A stretch of 64,000 nucleotides of DNA from assembly GCF_000010305.1 (NCBI RefSeq), contig NC_012489.1, forward strand, positions 4,533,646 through 4,597,645, read 5' to 3'. Positions 48,061 through 56,436 of the stretch are shown here, piece after piece. The notes beneath the pieces were generated by a model. That model was not told where the DNA came from. It ran no database searches and worked only from the letters and a program-made list of their open reading frames with translations. Source of the stretch: Gemmatimonas aurantiaca T-27 (GTDB taxonomy: Bacteria > Gemmatimonadota > Gemmatimonadetes > Gemmatimonadales > Gemmatimonadaceae). The translations under genes were made by a program, and so were the position numbers. Each line of letters opens with the position of its first letter. The stretch's first letter is position 1.

Positions 48061-48735
48061 TCAGCTCACAAACCATTTGATGAACGTCAGGCTGGCCACG
48101 ATTCCGACCCAGGTGACGGCTGTTGTCCGCCAGATCTGCTGACGAGTCAATCCCTGCACGACATACCCGGCGCCCCACGCCACCAGTACCAGAGCATACA
48201 ACTCAAGCACATCGAGTCGAGCGAGCACGTGATGCAGTGCGCGATGCTGTTCCGCTGAGATGAGCCATCCGAGATTGGTGAGTACCTGCCCGGCAGGATC
48301 CGTAGGAAGGTCGAAAAACGCGCGCCCCACGAGCGCTGCGATCAACGACCCCAACTCGCATACCGATGCCGCAGTGAGCAGCACGGCAAACAGCGATCTC
48401 AGTGCAAATTTTCCGCCCTGGATCCAGAGAAGCGTGAACAGCGGCAGCGCCAACGCGGCGTACTCCGCCACAACGATGACGGCCTGTACGCCAAGGTTGA
48501 GCATCACCTTGTCCAACCGTCGTCCCGGGGCATACTGCACATAGAGCCAGCACACCCGATACATCGCGATGAGCAACACTGGCACCCATAGCTGGATTCC
48601 GGTACGAATCTCGACAAATGCCGACCGTGGGCTCACCAGCACGCTTGTCACGGCGCTCAGACTGCGGGTCAGACTGGATCGTGCCGATTGCTCGCTTGCC
48701 CCTGGGTCTTCTACCGCGACGTCCTGCGTCTTCAT
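48061..48735 (-). CDS. Yip1-like integral membrane protein
   Basis: 224 residues with about five membrane spans (LWVPVLLIAMYRVCWLYV, AVIVVAEYAALALPLFTLLW, FAVLLTAASVCELGSLIAAL, LYALVLVAWGAGYVVQGL and the C-terminal VTWVGIVASLTFIKW). The layout and the region ahead of the first span (VLVSPRSAFVEIR) fit the Yip1 membrane family. ATG at 48735 is preceded by GGGAGGAGG, a strong ribosome site, so the longer in-frame extension to 48867 is rejected. It follows lanA1 and its hairpin directly. A role in lanthipeptide immunity is an inference from position. Confidence 0.68.
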   Translation of the reverse strand: MKTQDVAVEDPGASEQSARSSLTRSLSAVTSVLVSPRSAFVEIRTGIQLWVPVLLIAMYRVCWLYVQYAPGRRLDKVMLNLGVQAVIVVAEYAALALPLFTLLWIQGGKFALRSLFAVLLTAASVCELGSLIAALVGRAFFDLPTDPAGQVLTNLGWLISAEQHRALHHVLARLDVLELYALVLVAWGAGYVVQGLTRQQIWRTTAVTWVGIVASLTFIKWFVS

Positions 48736-48773
48736 GGCCTCCTCCCGTTCGTACGGCGTGGTCTCGGCTCGAA

Positions 48774-48817
48774 GCTGCAACGCGTGTCGGATGACGACAC
48801 CCAACACGCGTTGCAGC
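48774..48817 (-). terminator. Hairpin behind lanA1 (attenuator or 3' stabiliser)
   Basis: Perfect 14-bp inverted repeat GCTGCAACGCGTGT/ACACGCGTTGCAGC with a 16-base loop, beginning 7 bases after the lanA1 stop and ending 38 bases before the Yip1-like start. No U-run follows on the minus strand, so partial termination or RNA protection is likelier than full termination. Confidence 0.7.
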
Positions 48818-48824
48818 GCAATCG

Positions 48825-49106
48825 TCAGGAGGCGGGGGGACAGCAGCCGATCGTTGACGCCCAACACGAGCCGTGCCAGAGCGTGTGGTCACACCCGGCA
48901 ACGCTCAGCATCTTGGTTGCTTGATCCCAGCAAAAACCGCCGGTGATCGATGCCTCGCCTCCTCGAGCGGACAAATTGCCGAGTGCTGCATCAGCGCCTT
49001 CCATCGAACCCGCGGGATGATCCGGCAATGCTGCGCGCGCATCTTCCGACAGCCCGTCCCGAAAGTGCGGATCTTTCCAGGCCCGCACGGCAAAATCAGG
49101 TGACAT
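48825..49106 (-). CDS. lanA1: Mersacidin-type class II lanthipeptide precursor A1
   Basis: 93 residues. Leader VRAWKDPHFRDGLSEDARAALPDHPAG is the mersacidin/lichenicidin-family pattern. Gly-Gly occurs at 49-50 and again at 56-57. The core after residue 50 has Cys59, 72, 81, 88 and 89 with Ser/Thr at 53, 55, 64, 68, 75, 80, 84, 85 and 93, enough for several lanthionine rings, and ends SCWASTIGCCPPAS. Ribosome site GGAGG. Located behind lanT, apart from the other precursor. Leaders of this group bind LanM, and LanT cleaves after GG. Confidence 0.9.
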   Translation of the reverse strand: MSPDFAVRAWKDPHFRDGLSEDARAALPDHPAGSMEGADAALGNLSARGGEASITGGFCWDQATKMLSVAGCDHTLWHGSCWASTIGCCPPAS

Positions 49107-49204
49107 GATGCCTCCATTGAATGACGCCGCGACAACTCCGTCGACTCGCAGCGCGTTGAAAGACGAGGTGTCGACTTCCCTCGCACATCCGGCGCAGTCT
49201 GTCG

Positions 49205-51400
49205 CTAACCGGCCTTGCGATGTTCTTCCATCAACCGGCTCTGCTCCATGGTTTCGCGATGGCTTCCCAGAACACCGCGCGGTGTCCCCGAGGCCACGAC
49301 ACGACCGTCCTTCATGACCAGCAGCCAGTCCACATCACCTACGACGTTCAGGCGATGGGAGACGATCACGCGCGTACATCCGAGTTCCGCCACGCGGGCA
49401 TTGACCGTCTTTTCGGTGCGCTCATCGAGATGACTGGTCGCCTCATCGAGCACGAGCAGATCCGGCTCATGCAGGAGCGCCCGCGCCAGCGCGAGTCGCT
49501 GACGCTGTCCACCGGATAGCGCCACACCCCGATCTCCGATCTGCGTGTGGTATCCCATCGGCATCTGCGCGATATCATCGTCGAGACAGGCCAGCATCGC
49601 CGCGCGTTTCACCGCACTGAGTGTCGCATCGGGAATTGCCAGCGCGATGTTCTCCCTGATCGTGCCACTGAACACGTCGAACTCCTGCAACACGGCTCCA
49701 GTGCGTGAGCGAAACCGCTGGCGATGTGCCTGGAAAGGCTCACCATCGTGCAACAGCTCACCACCGGTCGGCATCCATAGCCCCATGAGCACCTTGGCCA
49801 GCGTGCTCTTGCCAGATCCCGTTGGACCGATGATGCCCAGTGATCCCCCAGGCTCGATCTCGAACCCCACATCTTCGAAGGCCGGTCGCGATCCACTACT
49901 GAACCGAAACTCCAGGGCTTGGCATGCCAGGCGCCGCCCGGAATGACCACGGATCTTTGCAGGAAGGACCGGTGCGCTGATCTGGGTGTGCGCAGGAAGA
50001 TCCGATGCCACCTCTGGACTGCTGTCCAGCACATCCATGACTCGCTCGATGTAGGCACCGGCCGTCTGCAACTGCTGTGCGGATTGCATCAGAGCGAGCA
50101 CGGGTTGGGTGAACGAAGCAACCAATGTGGTCGCGGCAAGCATCTGCCCGAGACTGAGTGACCCGCTGTTCACCGCTGCCATGCCCATGACCAACGCCGT
50201 CAGGGGCGTCGCCAGACGCAAGCCTCCCAGCAGCGCTTCGATGCCGGTTGCCAGCAGCGTGGTTTCAAAGGTGGTCTGCTGGTGATGTTGGAACGCCTGA
50301 CGCCAGCGCGCGAGCATTCCCGACTCAGCGGCAACGGCTTTCACAAAAGCAATGCCGGTGAGCGTCTCGATGGTGCGTCCTTGTTCATCCGCTCTCGCGG
50401 CCAGTACTCTCACCGCCAGTTCGCGTTGCCTTCGCATGGCGAATACGAGAACAGCGATTTGTGCTGCCGCTGATGCGAGCGCGAGTACGGCCAACGGGGG
50501 CGACATCACGAACAGGATGGCCAGGAACCCCAACGCCATGGGCGCATCGAGACTGGCACCGATGAGCTGCGTAGTGAACAGCTCTCGTATCGCGGTGTTG
50601 CCGTGGACTCGTTGGAGTAGATCGCCGGTGGTTCGCTGAAGAAAGAACTGGTGGGGTAGACGCAACAGGTGATCGAAGAACTGCAGCGAGACGTGACCGT
50701 CGATCGTGCGCTGCAGTCGCGCGATGACATGCCCCCGAATCACAGATACGCCGATACGGGAGATCACCATGCAGACAATGGCCGCGACGACCGGGACCAA
50801 GCCGCGGCGACTCCAGGCGATCGTTGAGTCGACCAGTATGGCAGTGGCGGCTGGCACCAACAGACCGAAGAGTTGCAGTACCAGGGACGCCACAATCGCC
50901 ACCAACAGGTACTTCCTGGTGACCGTTGGTTCAAACAACCATCGGAGATAGCGCAGCAGTGGATTCGTATCGACAACATGCCGTGTTTCGAAATGCTGTC
51001 CGATCTCAAATTCGACGGCTGTTCCGGACAGATCCTGTTCCATGGCGTTCAGCGGCACACGTCGATAGCCAGCGGCGGGGTCGACAATGACCGCGTGGGT
51101 TTGTGTCAGGGACTCCAGGAGCACAAAGTGCCGCTCTCGCCAGTGCAGCAATGCCGGCAACTTGAGCGTGGCAAGGTCGTCGACCGTCACGTGTCGGCCA
51201 TAGGCCAAGAGCCCCTCCGCGTGCGCGACCTTGACCAACTCGGCCACCGAGAGGCCGTCACGTCCGGCATTGAGTTGATCACGGAGATGCTGCAAGGACG
51301 TACGGCGCCCGAAATACGTGAGCAACATGGCCAGACATGCTGGGCCACATTCCGTCTCGGACAGTTGCCGGATCGGCACCACACGCTGAGGGCGTGTCAT
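49205..51400 (-). CDS. lanT: Lanthipeptide leader peptidase and exporter LanT (C39 peptidase-ABC transporter)
   Basis: 731 residues. The C39 peptidase has Cys18 (ETECGPAC), His91 (ERHFVLL) and Asp107 (IVDPAAGY). Then a six-helix membrane domain (about 160-420), and an ATPase with Walker A GPTGSGKST near 524, LSGGQRQRLALARALL near 627 and Walker B LLVLDEAT. It would remove the leaders after Gly-Gly and export the peptides. ATG at 51400 overlaps the lanM stop (ATGA), so the two are translationally coupled; the longer upstream frame lies inside lanM. Confidence 0.95.
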   Translation of the reverse strand: MTRPQRVVPIRQLSETECGPACLAMLLTYFGRRTSLQHLRDQLNAGRDGLSVAELVKVAHAEGLLAYGRHVTVDDLATLKLPALLHWRERHFVLLESLTQTHAVIVDPAAGYRRVPLNAMEQDLSGTAVEFEIGQHFETRHVVDTNPLLRYLRWLFEPTVTRKYLLVAIVASLVLQLFGLLVPAATAILVDSTIAWSRRGLVPVVAAIVCMVISRIGVSVIRGHVIARLQRTIDGHVSLQFFDHLLRLPHQFFLQRTTGDLLQRVHGNTAIRELFTTQLIGASLDAPMALGFLAILFVMSPPLAVLALASAAAQIAVLVFAMRRQRELAVRVLAARADEQGRTIETLTGIAFVKAVAAESGMLARWRQAFQHHQQTTFETTLLATGIEALLGGLRLATPLTALVMGMAAVNSGSLSLGQMLAATTLVASFTQPVLALMQSAQQLQTAGAYIERVMDVLDSSPEVASDLPAHTQISAPVLPAKIRGHSGRRLACQALEFRFSSGSRPAFEDVGFEIEPGGSLGIIGPTGSGKSTLAKVLMGLWMPTGGELLHDGEPFQAHRQRFRSRTGAVLQEFDVFSGTIRENIALAIPDATLSAVKRAAMLACLDDDIAQMPMGYHTQIGDRGVALSGGQRQRLALARALLHEPDLLVLDEATSHLDERTEKTVNARVAELGCTRVIVSHRLNVVGDVDWLLVMKDGRVVASGTPRGVLGSHRETMEQSRLMEEHRKAG

Positions 51401-54400
51401 GCGGTGCCTCGCTCCGGCAGCGTGAGCGTCAACACATCGATGACCTGCTCGCCGCTCATTTTCAGGAGACCGAGTCCGACACCAGCGAGCCCGGTCATGA
51501 GCCCTGGCGTTTCTGTGCCCCGGGGGATGCCACACTGCACGCCCGCACGATCGATGGATTCCAGCACGCGTGTCGCGATGAAGTCGCTTTCGTCGCGAGT
51601 GATGCCACCGTCAGTGGTCCGAGCTGCGTCATGGAGGAGGGCGTAGTTTCCCAGCATGCCATGGCACAGTGAGTGGTTGCCGGTGAAGCCCCATCGCACC
51701 GTATCGCGAACGGTGCGTTCGAGATCGGTATGCAGTGCCTGCATCGCATGGACATCCGGCTGGTCTGCGAGCAGCGCCATGCGGGAGAGCCCAATCCCAG
51801 GCGCGCCGTGGCACCAGGCATGCATGGAGGGCCAGCCCCCCTCTGGGGGCTGGATCGCGATGCGTCGGTAGTCGGGCCACCGTCCGTTGGCGGCCTCATA
51901 CGCGTGACGTTCATATCGAACGGCCTGATAGGCCGCGTCAATCAAATCTGCGCGTCCGAGCCGTCGACCGGCTCGATGCAGTGCCAGAGCGATGCCGGAC
52001 GCGCCGTGCGAAAACCCCGTTAGCGGATGCGATGCATCAATAGGCGTCGTCCAGGCCCATCCGTCCTCGCGTCGCTCGGCGTTCCGCAAGAGCTGTTGAC
52101 CTGCCTGCTGCATGTGTTCGGCGATGCGTTCCCGAACTGCCGGAGAGATGCCAACGCTCTCGTCGAGCAATGTGCTGGACACCAGGAGATATCCGGCTAC
52201 GCCGGCGATGACATCCAACTGGTCGTCGCGCGCGATGTCTTGCCCTGCATACTCGATGAGTGATTCGGCCAGCGCGGCGTAGCGTGGTTCATGCCATACA
52301 CGTGCCGCGTGCGCCAGGACGAACGCTTCTCCGGCGTGCCCATGAAATGCGCTGCCGCCAAATGATCGTGGCTGCTCCGACAAAGCAGGTCTTTGATCGA
52401 CGCGCCACTGCATGCGACGGGCGCATGACTCGAGGGTCTTGGAAGCCAGTGCGCGGGCTTCGGGATGTCCGAGCAGACGATCGCATTCGAGAAGGAACAG
52501 TGCGACACCGAGCCTTCCGTTGTAGAGATCATCTCCCAGTGGCTGGAGCGACCAGTGTTTTTCATTGACCAGGGACACGCCGAGCCAGTTGGCATCGTCG
52601 TCGCGTTGCACGGCGAGATGGATGAGCCGATCGGCGATCCACCGGACGTAGTATCGAGCGTACTCCTGGATGTTGAGGGTCGTGGAAGGCTTCTCCTTTC
52701 CTCCGCCATCAGCGACGGGTGATGGTGTGCCGTGCGGGTCGGTCGCGAGTGCGGCGAGGGCTGCCTGGATGAACCAGCATTGACGATCGCAGTCGGCCCG
52801 ACTCAATGATTGCAGTCGTTCTTGCGCTCGTCCGAAGGCATCTCGCGCGAAGAAGCCCGGGATTTCCGTACCATCGGAAGCCCAAACCGACGTGCTGGCT
52901 GGGCGTGTGGTGAAATGTGGAATGTCGCCAAGCTGAAGGTCGGTGAGTTCATGGGGAATCAGCCGATCGAGCCAGGGGCGGGTCTCCACCGTTCGCCAGA
53001 GTGCGTCGAAGTGGATATCGCGATCGATGGCATCACGCAGCAGATCCGGATGATGGGAATCGCGCAGCAACGTGCCGTAGACCTTGGTATGACGAAACAC
53101 GGTGCGTACGTCGACCTGCCGGAACGCCTCGAGCAATCCTTCATTGCCCAGCAATTCATCGCCGTGTTCGACCAGGTGCAGATAGGCAGCGCGGAATCCA
53201 TGCACGATGGCGTCGGCATACGCGGCGGGATCGATGCGTTGTCCGGCGAGGTAGGGCTGGTTCTTGGCCTGGGGCAATCGGGCGCGCTGGCGTACGATGC
53301 ACATGGTGTCCTGCCCGATCGCCGAGAAGGTGGGTTGCTCCTCGGGAAGGAGTTGATCGGCCACGCCACCGATACCGCTGAGTTCGATCGCTTCGCCGTC
53401 GGTGTTGTGGTAGCTCCAACTGGGCAACAGTCCCACGCGCATGACGGAGTCGTGGTAAGCGCTCCATCCTCCATCGGGCTGCATGGTGGCTGTGTCACCG
53501 TCGTACACGACATCGTCGAACCGAGGATGGAACAGGGCCTCGAGATCCACGAGCACGGGGGTGTCCCCTTGAGCCATGACGTTCTCGAGGTGCATGTCTG
53601 TGGCGTCGAGCGCAAACAACAGCGCGAGCTGGGCGCCCAGGCGCCGATAGAAGGTGTGGATACCTTCTGTGTCGGCGCAGGGTTGGTGAGCAACGAACTC
53701 ACTCCATCCATAGGCGCCGCATGGCAGATGTGTCGGCTGGCGCCATGCGTGGTCACCCATGCCCGTCGCGGCCCAGCCGACGAGTTGTTGGAACGCGAGA
53801 TCGACGGCGAGTGAACGCGGTTTGTAGACGATGTGGCGACCGCTGTCGAACCCCAGGATGGTGACGCAGCGTCCCTGGTGGTGTTTGTCGCCGGCTCCGT
53901 AGGTGATTTCAGTGAGCACGCCGAGTGTGGCGCCATTGAGCAGGCGGGCCTCGATGGCGTGGCGGTCGGAAGACAGCCGCTGCAGCACCTCGAGGGAGTG
54001 TCGATACCAATGGTCCACCCGCTGTTCGATGGTGCGGAGCAGGACTGGGTATTCGTTGAAGATCGCCGACCGTGCCGCGTCGCTGTCGAGTGTGCGAATG
54101 AAGTGTTGAAAGCGCTCGTCGCTGGTCTCACCAACCAGCTCTCCACGAAGACGCATGACATTCACTTCCAGGATGAGCACCTTGGACACGCACTCCGCGA
54201 TATCGGACGCCAGTGCGGAACACGCGAGTTCCGCCAGGTGTTCGGGCGAGCGGCACAGCGGGCGTAGCCCTGGCAGGACGCGCAGCGCGTGCAGAAGCCG
54301 CGCTTGTGCGCCTCGCAACTGCGGTGCGGCGAGAAGAAGGAACCCGAGGAAGGCCTGGCGAGATCCGGAGGTGTTGGGCGCGGATGTGTTGTCGGGCGCG

Positions 54401-54822
54401 GGAACCGCCGCAGGAGCCGCCGCAGGAGCCGCCGCAGGAGCCGCCGCAGGAGCCGCCGCAGGAATCGGTTCAGCCGCATCGGACCACCATGCCGATGTGC
54501 CTGCGGGCGTGAAACGATCGGCTGGCAGGGCTTCTGAATCGAGGAGGAGCGGCAGGTCGTGGATCGAGAGCTGTTCCGTGCCAAGTCGCTGCGCAAACCG
54601 TTTGGCATTGCCTGCGCTGCATTGATCCTGCCAGCGCGCAGTGCGTCGCTGCGTTGGAGTGAGGGCTGCGGTTGGGGCAATGGTGGCAGCAGGCGTTGAC
54701 GTGTGCGCTGGAACGTCGCGCTGCAAGCCGGGCTGATGGAGCATCGGACGCGCGTGCCAACGGATGGCAGCGGCCCGTTCGCGGAGCGTCAATGCGCGCC
54801 GGAAGGCGTCGTCAGTGAGCAT
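51397..54822 (-). CDS. lanM: Class II lanthipeptide synthetase LanM
   Basis: 1141 residues. The N-terminal two-thirds is a DUF4135-type dehydratase. Key motifs include VTILGFDSGRHIVYKPRS, DMHLENVMAQGDTP and LVDLEAL near residue 407-423. The C-terminal LanC-like cyclase has zinc ligands in HAWCHGAPGI (Cys1004) and SLCHGMLGN (Cys1053-His1054). It phosphorylates and eliminates Ser/Thr in the core, then adds Cys thiols to form (methyl)lanthionine rings. An unusual Ala-Pro repeat linker lies at about residues 119-140. ATG at 54822 is used; no Shine-Dalgarno is seen and a GTG lies 22 codons earlier. Confidence 0.95.
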   Translation of the reverse strand: MLTDDAFRRALTLRERAAAIRWHARPMLHQPGLQRDVPAHTSTPAATIAPTAALTPTQRRTARWQDQCSAGNAKRFAQRLGTEQLSIHDLPLLLDSEALPADRFTPAGTSAWWSDAAEPIPAAAPAAAPAAAPAAAPAAVPAPDNTSAPNTSGSRQAFLGFLLLAAPQLRGAQARLLHALRVLPGLRPLCRSPEHLAELACSALASDIAECVSKVLILEVNVMRLRGELVGETSDERFQHFIRTLDSDAARSAIFNEYPVLLRTIEQRVDHWYRHSLEVLQRLSSDRHAIEARLLNGATLGVLTEITYGAGDKHHQGRCVTILGFDSGRHIVYKPRSLAVDLAFQQLVGWAATGMGDHAWRQPTHLPCGAYGWSEFVAHQPCADTEGIHTFYRRLGAQLALLFALDATDMHLENVMAQGDTPVLVDLEALFHPRFDDVVYDGDTATMQPDGGWSAYHDSVMRVGLLPSWSYHNTDGEAIELSGIGGVADQLLPEEQPTFSAIGQDTMCIVRQRARLPQAKNQPYLAGQRIDPAAYADAIVHGFRAAYLHLVEHGDELLGNEGLLEAFRQVDVRTVFRHTKVYGTLLRDSHHPDLLRDAIDRDIHFDALWRTVETRPWLDRLIPHELTDLQLGDIPHFTTRPASTSVWASDGTEIPGFFARDAFGRAQERLQSLSRADCDRQCWFIQAALAALATDPHGTPSPVADGGGKEKPSTTLNIQEYARYYVRWIADRLIHLAVQRDDDANWLGVSLVNEKHWSLQPLGDDLYNGRLGVALFLLECDRLLGHPEARALASKTLESCARRMQWRVDQRPALSEQPRSFGGSAFHGHAGEAFVLAHAARVWHEPRYAALAESLIEYAGQDIARDDQLDVIAGVAGYLLVSSTLLDESVGISPAVRERIAEHMQQAGQQLLRNAERREDGWAWTTPIDASHPLTGFSHGASGIALALHRAGRRLGRADLIDAAYQAVRYERHAYEAANGRWPDYRRIAIQPPEGGWPSMHAWCHGAPGIGLSRMALLADQPDVHAMQALHTDLERTVRDTVRWGFTGNHSLCHGMLGNYALLHDAARTTDGGITRDESDFIATRVLESIDRAGVQCGIPRGTETPGLMTGLAGVGLGLLKMSGEQVIDVLTLTLPERGTA
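54407..54466 (-). repeat. Tandem 12-bp repeat inside lanM
   Basis: Four perfect copies of GCCGCAGGAGCC plus one degenerate copy, in frame, encoding an Ala/Pro linker (AAAP units) in LanM. Copy number can change by slippage without frameshift because the unit is a multiple of three. Confidence 0.9.
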
Positions 54823-54852
54823 GGTGGGGTTCGTCGAGGGAGAGACGGAAAT

Positions 54853-54896
54853 CCGGAGGCGTGTCTCAGCACCGTGGTGGCAAGCCACGCCTCCGG
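54853..54896 (-). terminator. Hairpin between lanA2 and lanM (attenuator)
   Basis: 11-bp perfect stem CCGGAGGCGTG/CACGCCTCCGG with a 22-base loop that contains a second small palindrome (CACC-GT-GGTG). It starts 14 bases after the lanA2 stop, and only ATTTCCGTCT follows, so readthrough is expected. This is the usual way to make more precursor than synthetase. Confidence 0.7.
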
Positions 54897-54910
54897 TGTG
54901 AAACCCGCGA

Positions 54911-55195
54911 CTACTTCATGGCGCAGATCGCGTCGGTGGTCAGCCAGATGGTCATGCAGTCGGAGGTGCACACCGAGCCTCCCGTGAACGCCCCGCAGAA
55001 CTGGGTGAATCCCTGGCAACAGCCCAGTGTGAGCAGGAACTCGGTGCGGGACTCTCCACCCACGGCCGCACCGACCTCGGGATCGATGTTGGCGAGTTCT
55101 CCGGCCGGGTTGGCCGGGAGTGCCGCGCGGGTGGCGTGCGGCAGGCTGTCGCGGAAGTGCTGGTCCTTCCAGGCGCGAATGAGCGTATCGGTCAT
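54911..55195 (-). CDS. lanA2: Mersacidin-type class II lanthipeptide precursor A2
   Basis: 94 residues. Leader IRAWKDQHFRDSLPHATRAALPANPAGELA matches precursor A1 closely. Cleavage is expected after GG at 46-47. The 47-residue core has Cys59, 60, 67, 76, 80 and 91 and eleven Ser/Thr, with a central FTGGSVC segment, and ends TTDAICAMK. GGGAG is 5 bases from the ATG. First gene of the lan operon. The core differs entirely from A1, suggesting a two-component system. Confidence 0.9.
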   Translation of the reverse strand: MTDTLIRAWKDQHFRDSLPHATRAALPANPAGELANIDPEVGAAVGGESRTEFLLTLGCCQGFTQFCGAFTGGSVCTSDCMTIWLTTDAICAMK

Positions 55196-55406
55196 GGGGG
55201 CTCCCATTGGGTCGTGATGGGGGCACAGGCGATCGCCGCCAGGTGCAGCAGCGCGACGGCCTGTGGGTTGAGGTGCGCCGCCAAGGTGTGGCCGGTGTGT
55301 CATTGGCCTGTCATTCTCATGCGATCAATTGCGCTGCGAGGCGTTCATGGCGCAGCGCTCGCTGCGTCCCTTCGACGCACCCACATCCAATGCAAAACGA
55401 CAAAAC

Positions 55407-55430
55407 GGCGCCCGGGAGAACCCGAGCGCC
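55407..55430 (-). terminator. Rho-independent terminator of tRNA-Phe
   Basis: On the minus strand, GGCGCTCGGG-TTCT-CCCGGGCGCC (one internal mismatch) is followed by GTTTTGTCGTTTT (55406-55394). It lies 30 bases downstream of the tRNA and stops transcription before lanA2. Confidence 0.9.
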
Positions 55431-55460
55431 GCCTGTGCACAATGTCTGAACTGTCTACAG

Positions 55461-55533
<73 letters not shown>

Positions 55534-55612
55534 AAACCGGTACATGGTCGCCCATGTACCGGAGCCTTCGAATATATCAGGACGCGCCTCAAAGGGAACC
55601 GTCCGACCGCGC

Positions 55613-56347
55613 TCAGCGTGCCTTGGGACGCCCCACACTCACCACGTGCGCATTCACGCCATGATTGATCCGCAGACCAAAAATGCCGTCCGGATTCACC
55701 CGGGCACGCGGTAACGACGTCACGGCGGTGCCGTTCACCAGAAAACGCACGGTTTCGCCCTGGGCCTCCACACGGAGGTCGTTTTTCATGGCGTCGCCAC
55801 CCGTCTGCAGCTTGATGGCCGGCGTGGCCGTCCAGTCGGTGAGCGTGGTCAGCTTCTCGCCCTGACGCTGCTTCACCAGGTAGCGGCCATCGTTGCGCAG
55901 CAGGAAGTACGTGTAGCGCTGGGCGGCGCCACCCAGATCGCTGCCCCCCAACACCAGACCGTACCCTTCATGGTCTCGGCCTTTGGTGGGAAACAGAAAA
56001 ATCGAGCTCTCCACCACAAAATTGCCGCGCACCGTACTGTCGGCGTGCCACAACAACGCCGCCTGCCCCCCGGTGGTCACGTGGAACCCCGGGGTCATCT
56101 GCGCAAACGCCACCGTGTCTCCGCCCGCGCCATGGCCTGCATGCGCGGCACCTCCGTCATACCGCACCTGCCAGCCGATGGGGCGCTTCCCTTCGTTGCC
56201 ACCGGTCTGATGCTGCGGGGAAGCCGGCGCTGCTTTGGCCTGCTGCGCCCCAAGCGGCGCCGCACAAAGCACGGAACAGGTGGCGGCCAGCGCGATACGA
56301 CGCGTCCTGCGTCCATGCCATAGTCGGAGGGGCGGGATCTCGATCAC
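55613..56347 (-). CDS. Secreted jelly-roll-like protein (DUF1080-like)
   Basis: 244 residues. GTG at 56347 is preceded by GAGGA with a 4-5-base gap. A signal peptide ends CAAPLGAQQ. The mature part has the beta-sandwich pattern WQVRYDGGAA ... NFVVESSIFLFP ... EGYGLVLGGSDLGGA ... LRVEAQGETVRFLVNGTAV ... GIFGLRINHGVNAHV, as in concanavalin-like or 3-keto-disaccharide-hydrolase-type (DUF1080) domains. No catalytic residue can be assigned. Possibly a carbohydrate-binding or LamG-like secreted protein. Confidence 0.65.
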   Translation of the reverse strand: MIEIPPLRLWHGRRTRRIALAATCSVLCAAPLGAQQAKAAPASPQHQTGGNEGKRPIGWQVRYDGGAAHAGHGAGGDTVAFAQMTPGFHVTTGGQAALLWHADSTVRGNFVVESSIFLFPTKGRDHEGYGLVLGGSDLGGAAQRYTYFLLRNDGRYLVKQRQGEKLTTLTDWTATPAIKLQTGGDAMKNDLRVEAQGETVRFLVNGTAVTSLPRARVNPDGIFGLRINHGVNAHVVSVGRPKAR

Positions 56348-56436
56348 ATCGTCCTCGAAGGGAAAGAGTGGGCGTGCGCATGGAACAGACGACACCCGGA
56401 TCGCGCTGTCCAGCCCCTTGGACGCCCCGCCAGCCG

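Noticed and set aside
54407-54466. CRISPR-like repeat
   Set aside because: Unit is 12 bp without spacers, in frame inside lanM and encoding an Ala-Pro linker.
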